Part shown: positions 10,900 to 24,810 of the stretch, in pieces | Position numbering within the stretch: position 1 is the first letter of the stretch | Layout: each line of letters begins with the position of its first letter | NCBI GenBank assembly: GCA_964035545.1 | Contig: OZ037765.1 | Location: 34,361,504-34,425,503 of the forward strand | Direction of reading: 5' to 3' | Origin: Bugula neritina | Lineage: Eukaryota > Bryozoa > Gymnolaemata > Cheilostomatida > Bugulidae | DNA: 64,000 bases | Notes under the pieces: generated by a model | Database searches by the model: none | Seen by the model: only the letters and a program-made list of their open reading frames with translations | Told to the model about the DNA's origin: nothing | Made by a program: the position numbers and the translations under genes

Positions 10900-13800
10900 C
10901 AAGCTAAAAAATATTTATCAATCAGTACAACAACAGAAATACTTACAATGATCCAAATATTACTATTACATTACTATAACATTACACAGTAACACTATGT
11001 TTATAATTGTAATACGGAAGCATGACTTTGTGGTAGTTTGATATGCTATAGCAAAAGGTAGAAAAATCAACTGAAAAACCGACAGAAATAATCAAGTACA
11101 ATTAACTAAAGTAAATAAACTTACTGAATAGTAAATATTTTACTATACTTAGTGAATTGATTTACTTCCATTAGGTTTACTTTCATGATTAAATGCTTCT
11201 GTCTATTTTCCAGTTTATAGGAATATATTAAAAGTGAAACCAATTATAATTACTATTACCTTATCTAGTTTTGACTATATATTTTTCACAAATATAAACA
11301 TAGTTATATGCGTATTCCTATTGTGACTGCAGATACCATTGCGGTAACTGAAATCAAACTTCATTCTACTTCAAGTTTCAAACATTGTCCCAGTTCAAAG
11401 ACTAACAAGTAAATAATTAATAACTGTGAAAGCTCCAATAAGTTACTTCATTATTAAATAAGATACAACTGATTCTACTGTATATGATACTATGGTATCT
11501 GTATTAAATTAAAAGATAATTATGAAAATCAAAAGTTGTATTTTGAGCACTTATATTATAGTAATTAAATTAACAGCTTAAAATAGGCACATTAAACCAT
11601 GATTGGAATTTTTATCCATTTATCTTTATAATTATATTTATTCTTTATTCTGAAAGTTGACCCAACACTGGTAACAAAACTAAAAGTAATTGATTAAGTA
11701 TGATTTATTCTTACACACTTTACCATTATATTTAGTCTTCCTGACTTTCAGTCTGTCATAGTGATTACTACTATATGAAAATGACTTTGACTTAGGAGTC
11801 ATAATTATAGTCACAGTGTTGATAAGTCAACAGTGTAGGATTAACACAGCACTAGACTAGTACTACCTCCAGCTTTCAAGTTTATGTTAGGGTATCTCTA
11901 AGACTAAAGAGTAACCCTAATAATGTAAGCAAAGAGCAGTGAGTAATAAGCATGCTATTCAACTTCAAGTTTCACTAGTACTATAACCAATACCACATGT
12001 ATTTTAATAAAATTATGTAGCTGGTGAGTGAACTATAAAATTAAATAGGGATCAAACTTTGAGCAATATTAATAGAAATAATATTAGGACAGAGGTTTCC
12101 AATTATTAGTATGTGAAATCAAAGGGGAATGGATAACTACTATTAGTATTATTACATTTACTTTATATTTAGTTTTACCAGTTCGTATTGTGATTATCTT
12201 ACTTTGAATTGTAAAGTATAATAATTATAATATTCATAGTAGTATATTTATATTAGTAATTAATATGTATATTAGTAAAACATTTGTTTTAAGTTGCTTG
12301 TTTATTAAATTATTCTAAATCCTAATAACGATAATCCTAATATTAGTGATAATCATTATGCTCATCACTGTCCCCAAGTGCTATCAGTATGACCATCGCA
12401 ATGTGAACCTAGACGTGAATGTAAAAAGGCACTGCAAAACAGAACATGGGATGGAGGCAGATATCCATACCATAATACAAATATCGATATTGAATTTGAT
12501 AATCATAATTATTATACAAATATAATGATAATAACTACAATGATCAAAAATAAATAATACCAAAGAGTTTTCGAATTACTATTCATAAAATCAAATATCA
12601 CATTTATAAAGATATAATCATATCTATTATTAAATTTAAGTCAATTATACTAATAGCAATAGTAATATAAATAGAAAAAAGAATCATTGACCAGGAGTAG
12701 GTGCAAAATAAAAGTCAATTTTAAGACAAAGAGTAAGAAAAATACTAAATCGATATTTAAAATTACTTATTTTTAATCTTAGTCACTTACAGTCAGTCTT
12801 AGTTTAATTTTTACTACTAAGTCTTTAATTCCAAGTTCATTTTGACAATAAACTTGAAGACTTTAACTAAGAATATGTATAATTCAAAATTCCAAACTGG
12901 TACAAGTAAAAGTTGCTACTGAAGCTTTGTAATATTATTTTAAATTATTGGTATGATAGCATTATATTTTGATTCATAGCAATACTGATAGTGACAATTT
13001 CAAACATACCCATACCATTACTGTTACAGTTTAAGTTACTATTGCCAATGTGATTGCCGGTAATGAGTAAATATAACTTAAATTTATATGACTATTACTA
13101 TTACTATTAGTATTACTATCACTTTCAGTACCGGTCTAGTATCAGTATCACCTTAATTCAAAATCAATGTATAATTTATCAAATTACTTTTATATTATCA
13201 TTTATCAATAATATGTCTATCACTATGATATTATCATGATATTGATTTTTAATTTAAACATAATAAAATCATAGGTATAATCATAATGATAATCATAATG
13301 CTTAATTTTACTTTTAGTTCAGGTTCAATGATTTAAGAGTAAGTGAAAGTTACTATAACTATTGCCATTGTGATTGCTAGAAATAAGTAAATATAATTTA
13401 AATTTATATGACTATTACTATTACCAACACTCAGACTTACTCGGACTCACTCTGTCTCTAACTCTAAGTCTGAGTCTCACTCCACCAGAGTGAGAGTGAC
13501 ACTGAATTACTATAACTATTACTATAACTATTAGTATTAGTATTAGTATTAGCAAAATATATCAACCTTATGATTATCTTATTAGTTATTACAATATGTT
13601 CGGCATTGATGTTGAACTAAAAATATTAATAGTTATTACAATCACAATGACAATGCCAATATGATCAAAGACAAATGATTCCAAGCAGTTTCAGTTTGAG
13701 TTTGAGTTGAAGGTAAGTTATAAGTTGAAGTAGTACGTAAGTGGTAGTTGATACTGATACTATCAGTGATAGGTCTATACTCCATACCAATGAACTCAAT

Positions 13801-15700
13801 AATATTACCTATATATTACCATAAATTATATTACTATTAGTATTACCTATAATTAAAATATATTCTTTCTTTTCCAGCTCAGTGCTTCATACCCTCTACT
13901 TAGTCTAATGCCGCGCACATGACGAGAATGTGAGGTGAAGGTCACTCACAGCTAAAATCGCCAAGGATCTGTAATCCATCACTAGTAGTAGTAGTTCTAG
14001 TAGTCGTACTACCAGTAATCTGGCTTCGCTATGACACTACGAATTGAATGTTGACAAGACGCATGCATGTTTGCTGTTGGTAAACTAATTTTTACTGAAT
14101 TTTAATCATGCTAAGCTGCAACCTATTTTCTAATGAAATAATATATTCAATAATAATATAATAATTATAATAATTATCATTATAATATTTTATCATTTAA
14201 TTTTATAACTTTTACTTTTAGTTTTAGTATTTTGGTTTTACATCAAAATTTACATCATTATGATTATCATTATGATTACAAAATGAAAATAATTATCATT
14301 AATCATTACCTTTTAATTTATGATTATAATTAATGTTAGAATTACCACAATTACAATCATAATGATAATCATAATGGCATAATCATAATGCCAATGATAA
14401 TCACAATCGTAACACTAATAATAATAATAATAGTCAAACTCAAGGATTGAGCCAATGATTCAGATTGTCTAAATTTAAATAAATAAATTTCAGCCTTGGG
14501 TTTAACTTTACAGTTCACAATTTTATTTTACATTACGACTGAGAGTCACAGTAAGACTAAGAAAAAGAGTAAGCCATACCTTTCTTGCAGTTATTTTCAA
14601 AGTTTGTAGTTGTACTAGTACAGTAGTAGACCTAGTAGTAGTACTAGTAGTAGTAGTAGTAACAGTACTATTAGTAGTAGTAGTAGTAGTACTAGTACTA
14701 GTAGCAGTACTAGTACTAGTTGTAGTACTAGTATCAGTGGTAGTAGTAATAGGACTGCGATCTTAGATGTAAGTCTAATGAAATACGAATAATAATAGTA
14801 TAAGTATAACTTTTACATATTTAGTTGTACTATAAGTGTAAATATAATGAGTAATAGTAAAACTCAAAGTATATACATTAACTCAGTTTAGCATTAATGA
14901 TAAAATATAATAATTATAATAAAGTAATATGATCACCATTACGATTATAATTAAAATTCTTAGTAACACTTTTATGATACTCAGTTTAATTTATTAATAT
15001 TAAACATTAGTTTGGCTACCACAAATAACTAATAAGTGCTACTATAGGTAACTGTAAAGATAAGTATAAATTTAACTATAACATAGACTATCAGCAATAA
15101 TAATATATCATATTGATATTAAACTATATATGGATAATGCAAATCATAGATCATACCTCATGATAATTATTCCTAATGATCTTACTTTTTATATGCTGAT
15201 GCTAATAAGTAGTAATTTTAAATTTGATAACTCATGAATGATGAATAAGATAACAAGAATAATACTGGACCTAGTAATACTATTAGTCCTACTACTAGAA
15301 TTTTATTATCTTATATTTGTAATACGCTTCTTTTAGTAATACTGCTGGTCAAAGTTAGTGTTAATCATATTTATAGTTAAATGTTGAAGGAATAAATTAG
15401 TTCATAACATAAACATTTCACTATGTGAATATGAAATTTAATATGAATATCCCAATTACACTTGCTGTTGCTCTTTAGAGACTAGAGTTATAACTTATAA
15501 CTATGATATAATAATGAATACCATTATTTTAACTAATCATATTACTCAGCTAATGTTAATGATAACTGTAAGTCTAAAAACCATTACGGTTATAGGTATC
15601 ACTGACTAATATTATTAATAATATAATCATTCGTTTTATACTTGTACCTATATTTATATTTATACTTATACCTATTTTTATACTTATGATCATATCTATA
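10900..15700. repeat. Long degenerate ACT/AGT/ATA triplet-like low-complexity region
   Basis: Nearly 5 kb is dominated by words such as TACTATTACTATTAG, AATCATAATGATAATC and ACTAGTAGTAGT, without being a clean microsatellite. The densest part (about 14597-14755) is palindromic ACTAGT/AGTAGT sequence able to fold into hairpins. 13437-13500 is a variant rich in GAGTC/ACTC words. Similar material fills intron 1 of both NOL11 copies. No genes are visible. It may be the decayed remains of expanded trinucleotide arrays. Confidence 0.6.
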
Positions 15701-15879
15701 CTTTCACGTATGCTTGTACATTTTACTCATAGTATCAGGGTGGCAATCGAAAAGTCATAATCGATATGCTAATCTAATAATAGAACCAACTGCACTATTA
15801 TTATTATTATTGTTGATTGACCATAGTTTTTTAGCTGGTGTAACCTTTTACCATTGGCCTAGTTATACTAGGCTGAAAT

Positions 15880-18710
15880 GGCTAGAACTTTCCTCAGGAT
15901 GTGAGCTTATCCTGATCCTAGTAAGGGTGTCTGCTGAATTAATGAGCATTTGTTTTCAGCTACTCCAAGTAGTGTCAGCCAGTCTACAATCTTGTATAAA
16001 GCTCCAAAGGCTCCAGTTACAACGGGATGACTTTTTTGATGTTTTCCAAAGGCGGGTTTATTCTAGTGCTAAATTCTGATATTTTCCTAACTTTTCGAAT
16101 TTTTTTCTTTTACTCTGTAGTTAACAGGGACTGTGATATCAATTATCGTTGTTTCAGCATTATGCTTGTCAACTACTAATATATCGGGTCTCCTAACTTT
16201 GATGACTACGTCAGTGTGTATGTTAAAATCTTACAAGGTTTTCACATTATCATTTTCCAGTACTTATTCTGCTTGATGGCCGTACCAATTCTTACTTTTC
16301 TGAAACCCACGAAGTTCACACAACTACTATTGAAATTATCAATGCCAAAAGGTTGTGTTTTTTCTTATATTCTCCTTCTGCTACCTTCTCAAACTCACTC
16401 AATACGTGCATCGAAGTTTTGTCTCTTGCGTTACACATTCCACACTTCTTGCTACCCTGTTCTCTCATCATAGCCACTTTATAATTTCTAGTAGTGAATA
16501 GTTGATTTTGCGCAGCTGTCAGCAGTCCTTCTGTTTCCTTTTTCAGCCAACCATACTTCAACCAGTTCCAGGAAAATGCTTTCATGTCTTCCACCATTTT
16601 GATGTATTGACCACGTGAAGCTTTTCTTTACACTCATCAGTTCTTTCTATCACTTTATCATTATTTAGTTCTACCGCTGTTCTGTCTTTTAGGAAGGTAT
16701 TCAGTGTGGTGTTTCTATCAGTCTATGTTATATTTATGTAGTCTGACATGCTGCAGTTTTCAATCTTTATGCATTTTTCAGTTGACAACATTCTTCTACC
16801 GCCTTCCCTTCTGCTAAAATACAGCCTGCCTACATCTGCTCTCGGATAGGGTGCACGGTTTGTTGTCATTAGCTTCCTTGTCTTTCAGTCTATATTTTTT
16901 AGCTCATGAAACAGTTCAGTCAAGTATTCTAGCTGTGTAATGCACTGCTGTTACTGCCCATGTGTTTATTGCTTTGATTGTGTTCTCACCATTCAGTTTT
17001 GAATCCAGAACTTTTCTTATTTGTTTGTAGTACTCCTTGATCTTATTTTTCATTTCATATATTTGTATTCCATCAATCTCAAGAACTCCTAGATATTTAT
17101 ACAGCTTCTCACCCAGATCTTTGATTACCTGTTCATCAGGCAAACTGATTCCTGTGTCCTTAATTTTCTTTCCCTTTCTCATAACCAGTGTGGCACATTT
17201 TTTAATCCAAATTTCATTTCTATATTCCTTGTGAAGATCCCGGCAGTGTTTACCAAAGCTTCCAGTTCCCACTTTGATTTCCTATTTACCTTCAGGTCAT
17301 CCACATATAGGAGATGGTTTGTTTTCTGTCTCGTCGAAATTTGCATCATTGAGCCGCTTCTGTCATGCGAATCGGTAGTTGGAGAAAAGGGATAGAGATA
17401 AAGAGTCTCCTTGGAAAATTCTTAGTTTGATCTTTATTTCTCCTATCTTTTCTTCCAGGTATTTCAGTTGTGTTTTCCAGGTTTCATGCTTTTTCTTATC
17501 AACCTTATGACATTAATTGCTGTTCCAGTTGTTTGCATCGTTTCTAAGATCTAATTTCCTTGTCTTTACATATGCTCCAATTTGTTGCTAACTTTATTTA
17601 GTCATTCTGCATTGGTATTATTTTTAGTTGGCTGACCCCATATATTTTATCAGAATGCTTTTGATTTCCTTGTCAGGTGCCTCTTTAGATGTACGTATTC
17701 ATTTCCTCGTAATTCTTGATAAAAGCGCTTATCATTGTAAACATTGTGTCCTGATTATATTGATCAACTCATTCTGTATATCTGTTTATCTTCTGGCTTA
17801 CAGCTCTCAGGTTTTGCTTCAGTTTTTCAATCACTACACCACACTCTTTGTTCTTTATCCTATATTTTTCTTCAACCATTCTTCTCAATGAATCATTGTA
17901 AGCTCTACTTTTTCACTCTGCTATTTTACTTAAGTCTGATCTAATTTCTTTTTATTTCTTCTGCAGTCGTATTTTCCATACTTGTACATTGTCAGTTTTT
18001 CTTTTTCCTTTTTGTTACACACTTGTTCTGTTACTATTTTTCGCACAAGCCATGGTGGTGTTATTAAGCTCAATGGTATTAATAATCTCAACACAGTTTA
18101 GCACATCATTAATCTGTTTTACTGCCTGTAGTAATTTGACCCTCTCAATGTGCCTAAGGGCTCTTAGTGTTGGTCGATCATTAGTTTGTTATGCTCATTT
18201 ATAATTTTTCTACTAACACTTTTTCTACCTCTGAACTAGGTACTCTTAAAATTCTCATGGCTGATTTATATGCTATCTCATGTTGTACTATAACATCCTC
18301 TATTTGCAAATTTAGCTCTTCATTATCTTCTTCACCAATTGATGTGCCTAGTTCTTGCAAGGTTCCTTCTTCAATCTTATGGAGTTCTTCTTCCATAAAA
18401 TGCTTGTGTTTCTTCATAGTTCTTGCTTAATCCGCTAGTCTCTATTCGCTGATGTTAAACTCTCCTCTGTTTTCCAGCGTTTGCACATTCTTTTTAAATA
18501 ATTCTTTGATCCGGGTCTACAGAGCTCATACATTGTTTTTCTATAACCTCCCAATTTGGGTGTACTTTTGAAGCAGCATTTCATGACAACTTTGTTGTCT
18601 TCTCTTGAGTATCTTCTTTTAGTTGTGCCATTAACGGGTTGACGGCCGTAGGTTGCCTGGCCCTCCACATACCCACTGCCAGACGAGACATGCCATGTTT
18701 AGTTAGACAT
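15880..18710 (-). mobile_element. Decayed LINE with RT and C-terminal REL-type endonuclease
   Basis: Read on the minus strand, fragments appear in the order expected of a non-LTR retrotransposon of the kind carrying a restriction-like endonuclease (R2/NeSL-like). An N-terminal TKRRYSREDNKVVM...GYRK region lies at 18435-18668. A helical region follows (18199-18417). The reverse transcriptase motif YVDDLK is encoded at about 17290-17307. A thumb-like YKYLGVLE...INTWAVTAVHY segment lies at 16916-17272, then a C-terminal WLKKETEGLL...CGMCNARDK...HVL zinc-knuckle region (16316-16597). Last comes RRPDILVVDK...IIDITVP (about 16130-16230), matching the PD-(D/E)xK endonuclease. Stops, frameshifts and loss of much of the RT fingers show that it is dead. 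The last knuckle Cys is replaced. Confidence 0.85.
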
Positions 18711-21700
18711 ACCATTAACGTCGTTGGCTTTATTAGTTCTATTTTAATGGATCATATTATTATTTTTAATTATTATTATTATCACTATCAGTAGCAAATA
18801 AATAATTTTATATTTGTTATTAGTTACTACTTATAGAAATTGAGTGCCACAGCTTGAGGGTTATAAAGTCAGTCTTAGTCAATGTAATGGGGATGCTGAT
18901 ACTGACATTTGGCTTTGAGCTCATAGTTAAATTGCTAACAACTATACCTAAGGATAACAGGAGTATTAAAATGTTAATTTATAAGGATTATAACCTTAGA
19001 GTGGAGATATTATTCTCAATTTATTTAGTTTTTACTTTACTAACTTTTATTTTATTCATCAACCTTACTGTCTATTTAAATAGCAAACTAAAGAATAATT
19101 ATGAAGGCCTTTGAATTGAAGTACTTTTCTGTAGCTTATTAGATTTCAAGTATTAAAATAACATACTAAGACAGAATACCATTATATGAGCTAGATTAAT
19201 AAAGTAAAGAAGATTTCTTTGTTAATCAAAATATAGGTGTCACATATGCCTATTTTTAAGATTATGTTCTTATATGTGCTGTCTTTTTAATATTTTTAAA
19301 GTGCTACATTTTGAGGGTAGCCTACATCAATATGACTGCCCTGTAATTGCTTGTCAACTATAAGAGTTAGACCTATAAACTGTCTCATTTTCAAATTATC
19401 TTTACTTTTCTAATTGATGTTAACATGACTATTCCTATTAGTATTTTGGTGTTTACCATTAGTAATGTTTGAAGTAACATCAATATCATTGTTAATTTGT
19501 CTAATTATTCAAATTTTAATATTCATCATTTGTGAACAGTAATAAAATTTTGTCTTTCTTAAATTAATGTGATGCTAGATTAGCTACTCTAGCAAGTGTG
19601 TATTGTGCAATGAGTACTAATGCCATATTTTTGCACTTCTTGTTCTATATAATTTAGATTTAAGGTAACAATTCCTAAAGCTATCACATAATGCTGCTAT
19701 CAGTTATAAAGATGTCACTGATCCAAACATTGAAAACCAGCTGAGTGCATGGAAGGTTGAAAACTTATTTTCTCTGGTTAGGTAAGTAGAAAGGTATTTG
19801 CTGTAATTTACAACTATTTTGTTTTCAACATTCTTGATGTTCATCTCTAAAAGATAAGTAGCACATAATGGTACCTGTTTTACTTAGCAGAAGAAATTAT
19901 TGTCAAAGCTCTATTACTACATTTTAAATTGTATGACACTCTTTTGACTACATTTGATTTCATATCTCAAATAATTATATTTCTGACTCATGAAACTGTA
20001 ACCACACACTTGAGAACAAAATAAATAATGATATGGAAGCTTTCTTTAACTTTGTCAATTTAGTCAACAGCCAATGACTGAAAACATGTTTTGTACACTA
20101 TTGATTGCCTCTCTATTTCCGCTATAAGGCAGAAACTTTAATCTCAAAATTTAAGACACTGGCAATTCTTCCCAATAATACGTTGTTCAAAACAAATATT
20201 TTTTGCCAAGTAATATAGTATTTAATTATATTTTTTAGTCAAAGAAATTTGTTTGGTTTCTTGTGTCATCTTGAATAGGTTGTTATTCATTATCTTTTTC
20301 TTCGTGTTATGGCTATGAGTGTATATAACCTTTGCTGACAGGTTTTTCCCCCATCACTATATGTTTCTCTGTTTACTCTCTAACAGTTTTATTTCCGTTC
20401 ATTTTTTAGAGTTTACTAAAATGACATGGGTGTGCTTTGTTGTGGCTCCTAATTGAGCGCATCCGTTGAGATTATTGGAAGTTTTGTTGAAACTGAGCTG
20501 AGGCCTCTTACTCCTAAAGGCAAGAATTTGAGTCATCTTAGCTACTTGTAGCATATCAACATCGAACAGCACCATTCCACTACTCTAAGCTTAAGGTTTT
20601 GGCTGCATTAGATCAACAGGTAAGTTTAATAGTTTGTATTTCGTACACTATTTCATGATGTCTGTTCAGCATTTACTTGGTAGCACACATTTATAGATTT
20701 TGCATTCTTTTAGTTTTTTGCAGTACAACTTTTCTACGCAACTATTACACTGTTGTTGCTGTTAATTGTAGTTTATTCTGCTTGACCATGCAATTATTGA
20801 ATTATGTTGCAAAGGTGATTGAGTCCTTTTATTTAATTTAGTACACACTGGAAATCTGCAGTTTTTAGCCATTTTTACATTTTAGCTGCTAATGAACAAT
20901 GCTTTTTGCTTAAAATTAGTGAGACATCAAGAAATACACCTAAATAATCAAGGTTCTTCTTAATTTTGCATGATTTCTCATGTTTTTTCCTATTTATTCA
21001 TTTCATTTGGATTGCCTACTGTTACAAACTAACCGTGGCGATCCCCAGTCAGAAGTTGCTGTAATTAGAAAAAAAGCATAAGAAATCAAAGAAAATTAAA
21101 AAGAGCCTTGATTATTTAGGTGTATTTATTGATATTTTTTTAGTTTCGGGCCAAAACTCATGTTCATTAGCAAAAACTTGAGATCTTCAGTATGTACTAA
21201 CTTAAATAAAATGAACCAATTGCAGTAAATTTCTGCATTTTCTAATACTTCTTAAATTTATACCTAAAATAGTGCTGTCTTAAGAAAATGACACTAGCTG
21301 CTGTTTTCATGTATGTGCCCCAATTGTATATAATGCTGTTGATTTGTTTAGTGCTTTTTCTATTTGTTTGTTATATAACTTTTCTTTTATGGTTGTTGCC
21401 AGCACCTAAAGCATTATTCATTAGTGTCAATTAATTTCTACTCACAGTTTTACTGTTACATAGTTTATAAAGCCCTTGTGTCAACTTTTCTAGATATCCT
21501 AATTAAAATTGTTCTACTTGATGAATGGCATAGGGCATATGCAATAGCAAAACAGTTGCAGGCTGTTTTGGAAAAAAAATTGTGCATATAACCTTTATTT
21601 TATACATGTTATTTAGGCTTTGGTAGAACTGTTGGAGAGCCTTCCTCTTGAATAAAGCTACTCAACTTCCCGGATTCTACTTTATTGACATTAACCCACT

Positions 21701-21785
21701 ACCTACAAAACGCCTTGAAATTTAGCTAATAAATTATGTATTTTGTGATTTTTTTTAAATGTACAATGTTATGTATAAATTACAA

Positions 21786-21790
<5 letters not shown>
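18711..21790. other. Interior of the 23-kb element, no gene recognised
   Basis: The sequence is AT-rich. A hydrophobic frame at 18854-19114 has two membrane-like segments but starts at TTG, and no motif or splice context supports it. A short open run near 20465-20545 (EIIGSFVETELRPLTPKGK) also ends at a stop. Nothing else stands out. Confidence 0.35.

Positions 21791-21824
<34 letters not shown>
21791..21824. repeat. (TA)n microsatellite
   Basis: About 17 consecutive TA dinucleotides, with no other content. Confidence 0.95.
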
Positions 21825-21828
<4 letters not shown>

Positions 21829-24810
21829 CTTTTACTACTTAGTATTACAGTGTAAAAAGCATTTCAGGGTTAACAATTTAATTAATTGGCCCTAACAGTA
21901 ATTTTGTATAATACAGATTTGCAGATGCTTTAAATGAACCCAAAAAGCTGATGTTGTTAAACAGTGTACAAAATAGTCACCTCATATCAGCCAGACATGC
22001 TTAGTCATTACCTAGCATTAAAATCATATTATGAATGCAGTCAAGTTTTGATATGCATCCCTATTATTGATAGTTTGTGAACCAGCAATTAAATATCAAG
22101 AAGCAATATTACTAACCAATGTGCTGGTTAAAGAGTTTCAAGTTGTAGTTATAGTATCAAACTATTATAATGGCATAAAAACTATCAGTTAAAACATCTT
22201 ATTAATATTTACTACAGGAATACATATTATAGGTGTGCTAAAAATCTGGTAGAAGCATCAATTATTTTAGATGTTTTGGATTTAGTATCTCTGTACTATA
22301 ATGTAATATACAGAACATCAGGTGCTGTCTCCACAGTGCATTGATGGCACTAATGAATATTAATACATGCAGGCAGTGTTGGTAATGATTTATTGAAATA
22401 GGAGTTTAAAAACTGTTTAAACAACAATGAAAAGCCTGAGATTAGTCCAAGGAGAGGGGTATTTCAAGCTAGCAGATGAGCAATATAGATGCGAAAGTCT
22501 TGCCTAAAAATCATTATTGTTATATCTAGTCATTAATTACTTGCAATAGATCTATTTCACTATTGAGAAGAACAAAATTGCTAGTAAACACTGTAATAGA
22601 GTCAAGGCACTTTGGCAGTGCTAGTTTAAAATAAACCTGGGATAGTCGAATAGCAGAAGTACTTTTTGATGCATAATATAATTATGTACAGCTTAAGATT
22701 TTGCAATACTGTGTTTTCAGTGCGATATTAATTTCAATAGCTACATTAAAATAATGTACAATTCTAGCAAGTGATGCAAAATCTTCTAAGATGCTATGAC
22801 TGTAGCAGTTTGCTACTAGTCTCAAGTAACAAACCAAATAGCCTTTCTTTGTGCCATCATCCAAATGCCAAACAAATAACTCATTCACTCTGTAACAACA
22901 AGGTGGTCTCCCAAGTAGATTGTTAGACATTTCAGGCATTAATAACCAAAAGCTTTTCACTTTGGCATAATTGTATAGTTACCCAGCTAAATAAATAATG
23001 TATTCATGGTATTGTAATTCCAAGCCATGCATTTATCTGTGAATGCAGCTAAGTATTTAATACGGCCATATATTTATGTACTATGTAGCAATGCCTAATG
23101 TAGCTGTCAAGCTTCTACTTATACTCATTTTACTGATGCTTTACTTCAAATTACATGATTACAAACATAGCAGTTCAAACAAAATTATTTTAGATAGGAA
23201 TAAATATAATGCTCCTAGCAAATGTTGTAAAACTATTTTCCAAAAACATATACTTTGCAAAAAAACTTTTCAGAAAGTTATAATGCATTTATCATATTAT
23301 TGTTTCATTTAAAAGTTATAATGATAGAATATTATACTTAAAACACACTCAAATTTTTAGATTCTTGTAATATTGTTAAACAAGAGTTAACAGTAAGATT
23401 GGCTGTAGAGTAGAATGTTTAGCTGTTTGTACTGAAGCTAACAAGTAACTGGCATTAAAAAGAGATGTAGATAAAAAGTGACAGAATAACAACTGGCTTG
23501 TATATTGGTAGTGCAAAAAGCTGTATATAACAGTTTAAACAAATACCCATTAGAATAAATGGTAACCCAGTACTTAAAATGTGGTATGTCATAATACATA
23601 TTTGTGGTGTATTGACTAGGCTAGATCAACACATAGCACTATATAATTGCTTTAGTATTTACAATTAGTTTGTAGTCTGGTGGGATTTGTTGATAGCCAT
23701 TGTCTTTATTAACATAACAGTTTCATAAAATTAGCAGTTTTCCTTATTCACCTAGTTAATTTTTAAGATTTATGTACAATATTTACATATTAGGATATAA
23801 AAAATATCTTCAACCAGTGAATATCAAAATAATGATTAAAGACATATTTTACGTCATATTTTTGTGGCAATCTAAATAATAAGCTGGTCTAAATTGTACT
23901 TGTGCAAACAGAACCAGCTCATGAATATATGTTGTCTTTTTTTAACTTGACAGTTAATCTAATATGGATGTGTATTTTATACTTGCTTTTGTGTTTAAGG
24001 TGATAAAATTGCACTGGTAAGGTAAATAAACGTTGCTTGTTTGGCATGCTTTTGCGTGGCATTGCATATTATGCTAAACTAATGGCCAGTTTTGCAGTAG
24101 CTTCAGCATAACCTTCAAAAGAATGCAAATATCATCTAATTATTGTAAGCTTTTTAAGTTAATTTGTCTAGCTATAAACACATGTAAAACTATTAGGCTA
24201 TTCCAATTTCACGATATACATAGCTCTATAATTCTGAAAAACTGCTAGGTAGAGTGGAAATTAAACATGATCTATTCATTGCTAAAGTATTACAGCTATG
24301 AATAATATATATGTGATTACCTGAGTGATATCACAATCTTCACTTGCTAAGTTAGTTTAAATACAGGAAAAAAAATTAATCTGGAGAAAGATTATATATA
24401 TGAGAAGCTGTTTTTGTAATAATTTCCTGCTCTAGGGTGATTTAGAAGAATTGTTTTAATGCAAAACTTTTGCATACATGAGTTGAATAAAATCATTGAG
24501 AGTTTTATGAAGGTCTATTTGTGTATAGGTAGCCCTAATGCATGTCACAACTCAAGTTTTTAGATTTTATGTAATTTGTGGTGCAAAGTTGCAAATAAAA
24601 ACCTTATTTTAATAATACTTAGACATATGCAAGCAATAAAGATAATGAAAAAAATGCTATAGTTGCTAATTAGCTAATATTACTTGCATATGATGCAAAT
24701 ATTTGTATGCATGCATGTTTAGTTTATTAGCATTGGTTAGATATAATTGAACACAGTTGGTTTAAGGTCATTACTTTCCAGATTCAGGCACTGCTTTATG
24801 TTATATATAA
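21825..24810. other. Interior of the 23-kb element, no gene recognised
   Basis: Only short open frames are present. The longest, on the minus strand at 22682-22960, contains CCYRVNELFVWHLDDGTKKG. It has a more protein-like composition than its neighbours but no family I can name. It could be a remnant of the element's own coding sequence. The rest is AT-rich with A/T homopolymers. Confidence 0.35.

Noticed and set aside
18854-19114. 86-codon hydrophobic frame resembling a membrane protein
   Set aside because: Starts with TTG, lies in AT-rich transposon interior, and has no motif or neighbouring exons.
22682-22960. Minus-strand frame with CCYRVNELFVWHLDDGTKKG as transposase remnant
   Set aside because: Composition looks protein-like but no catalytic or zinc-finger motif could be matched; mentioned only in the regional note.
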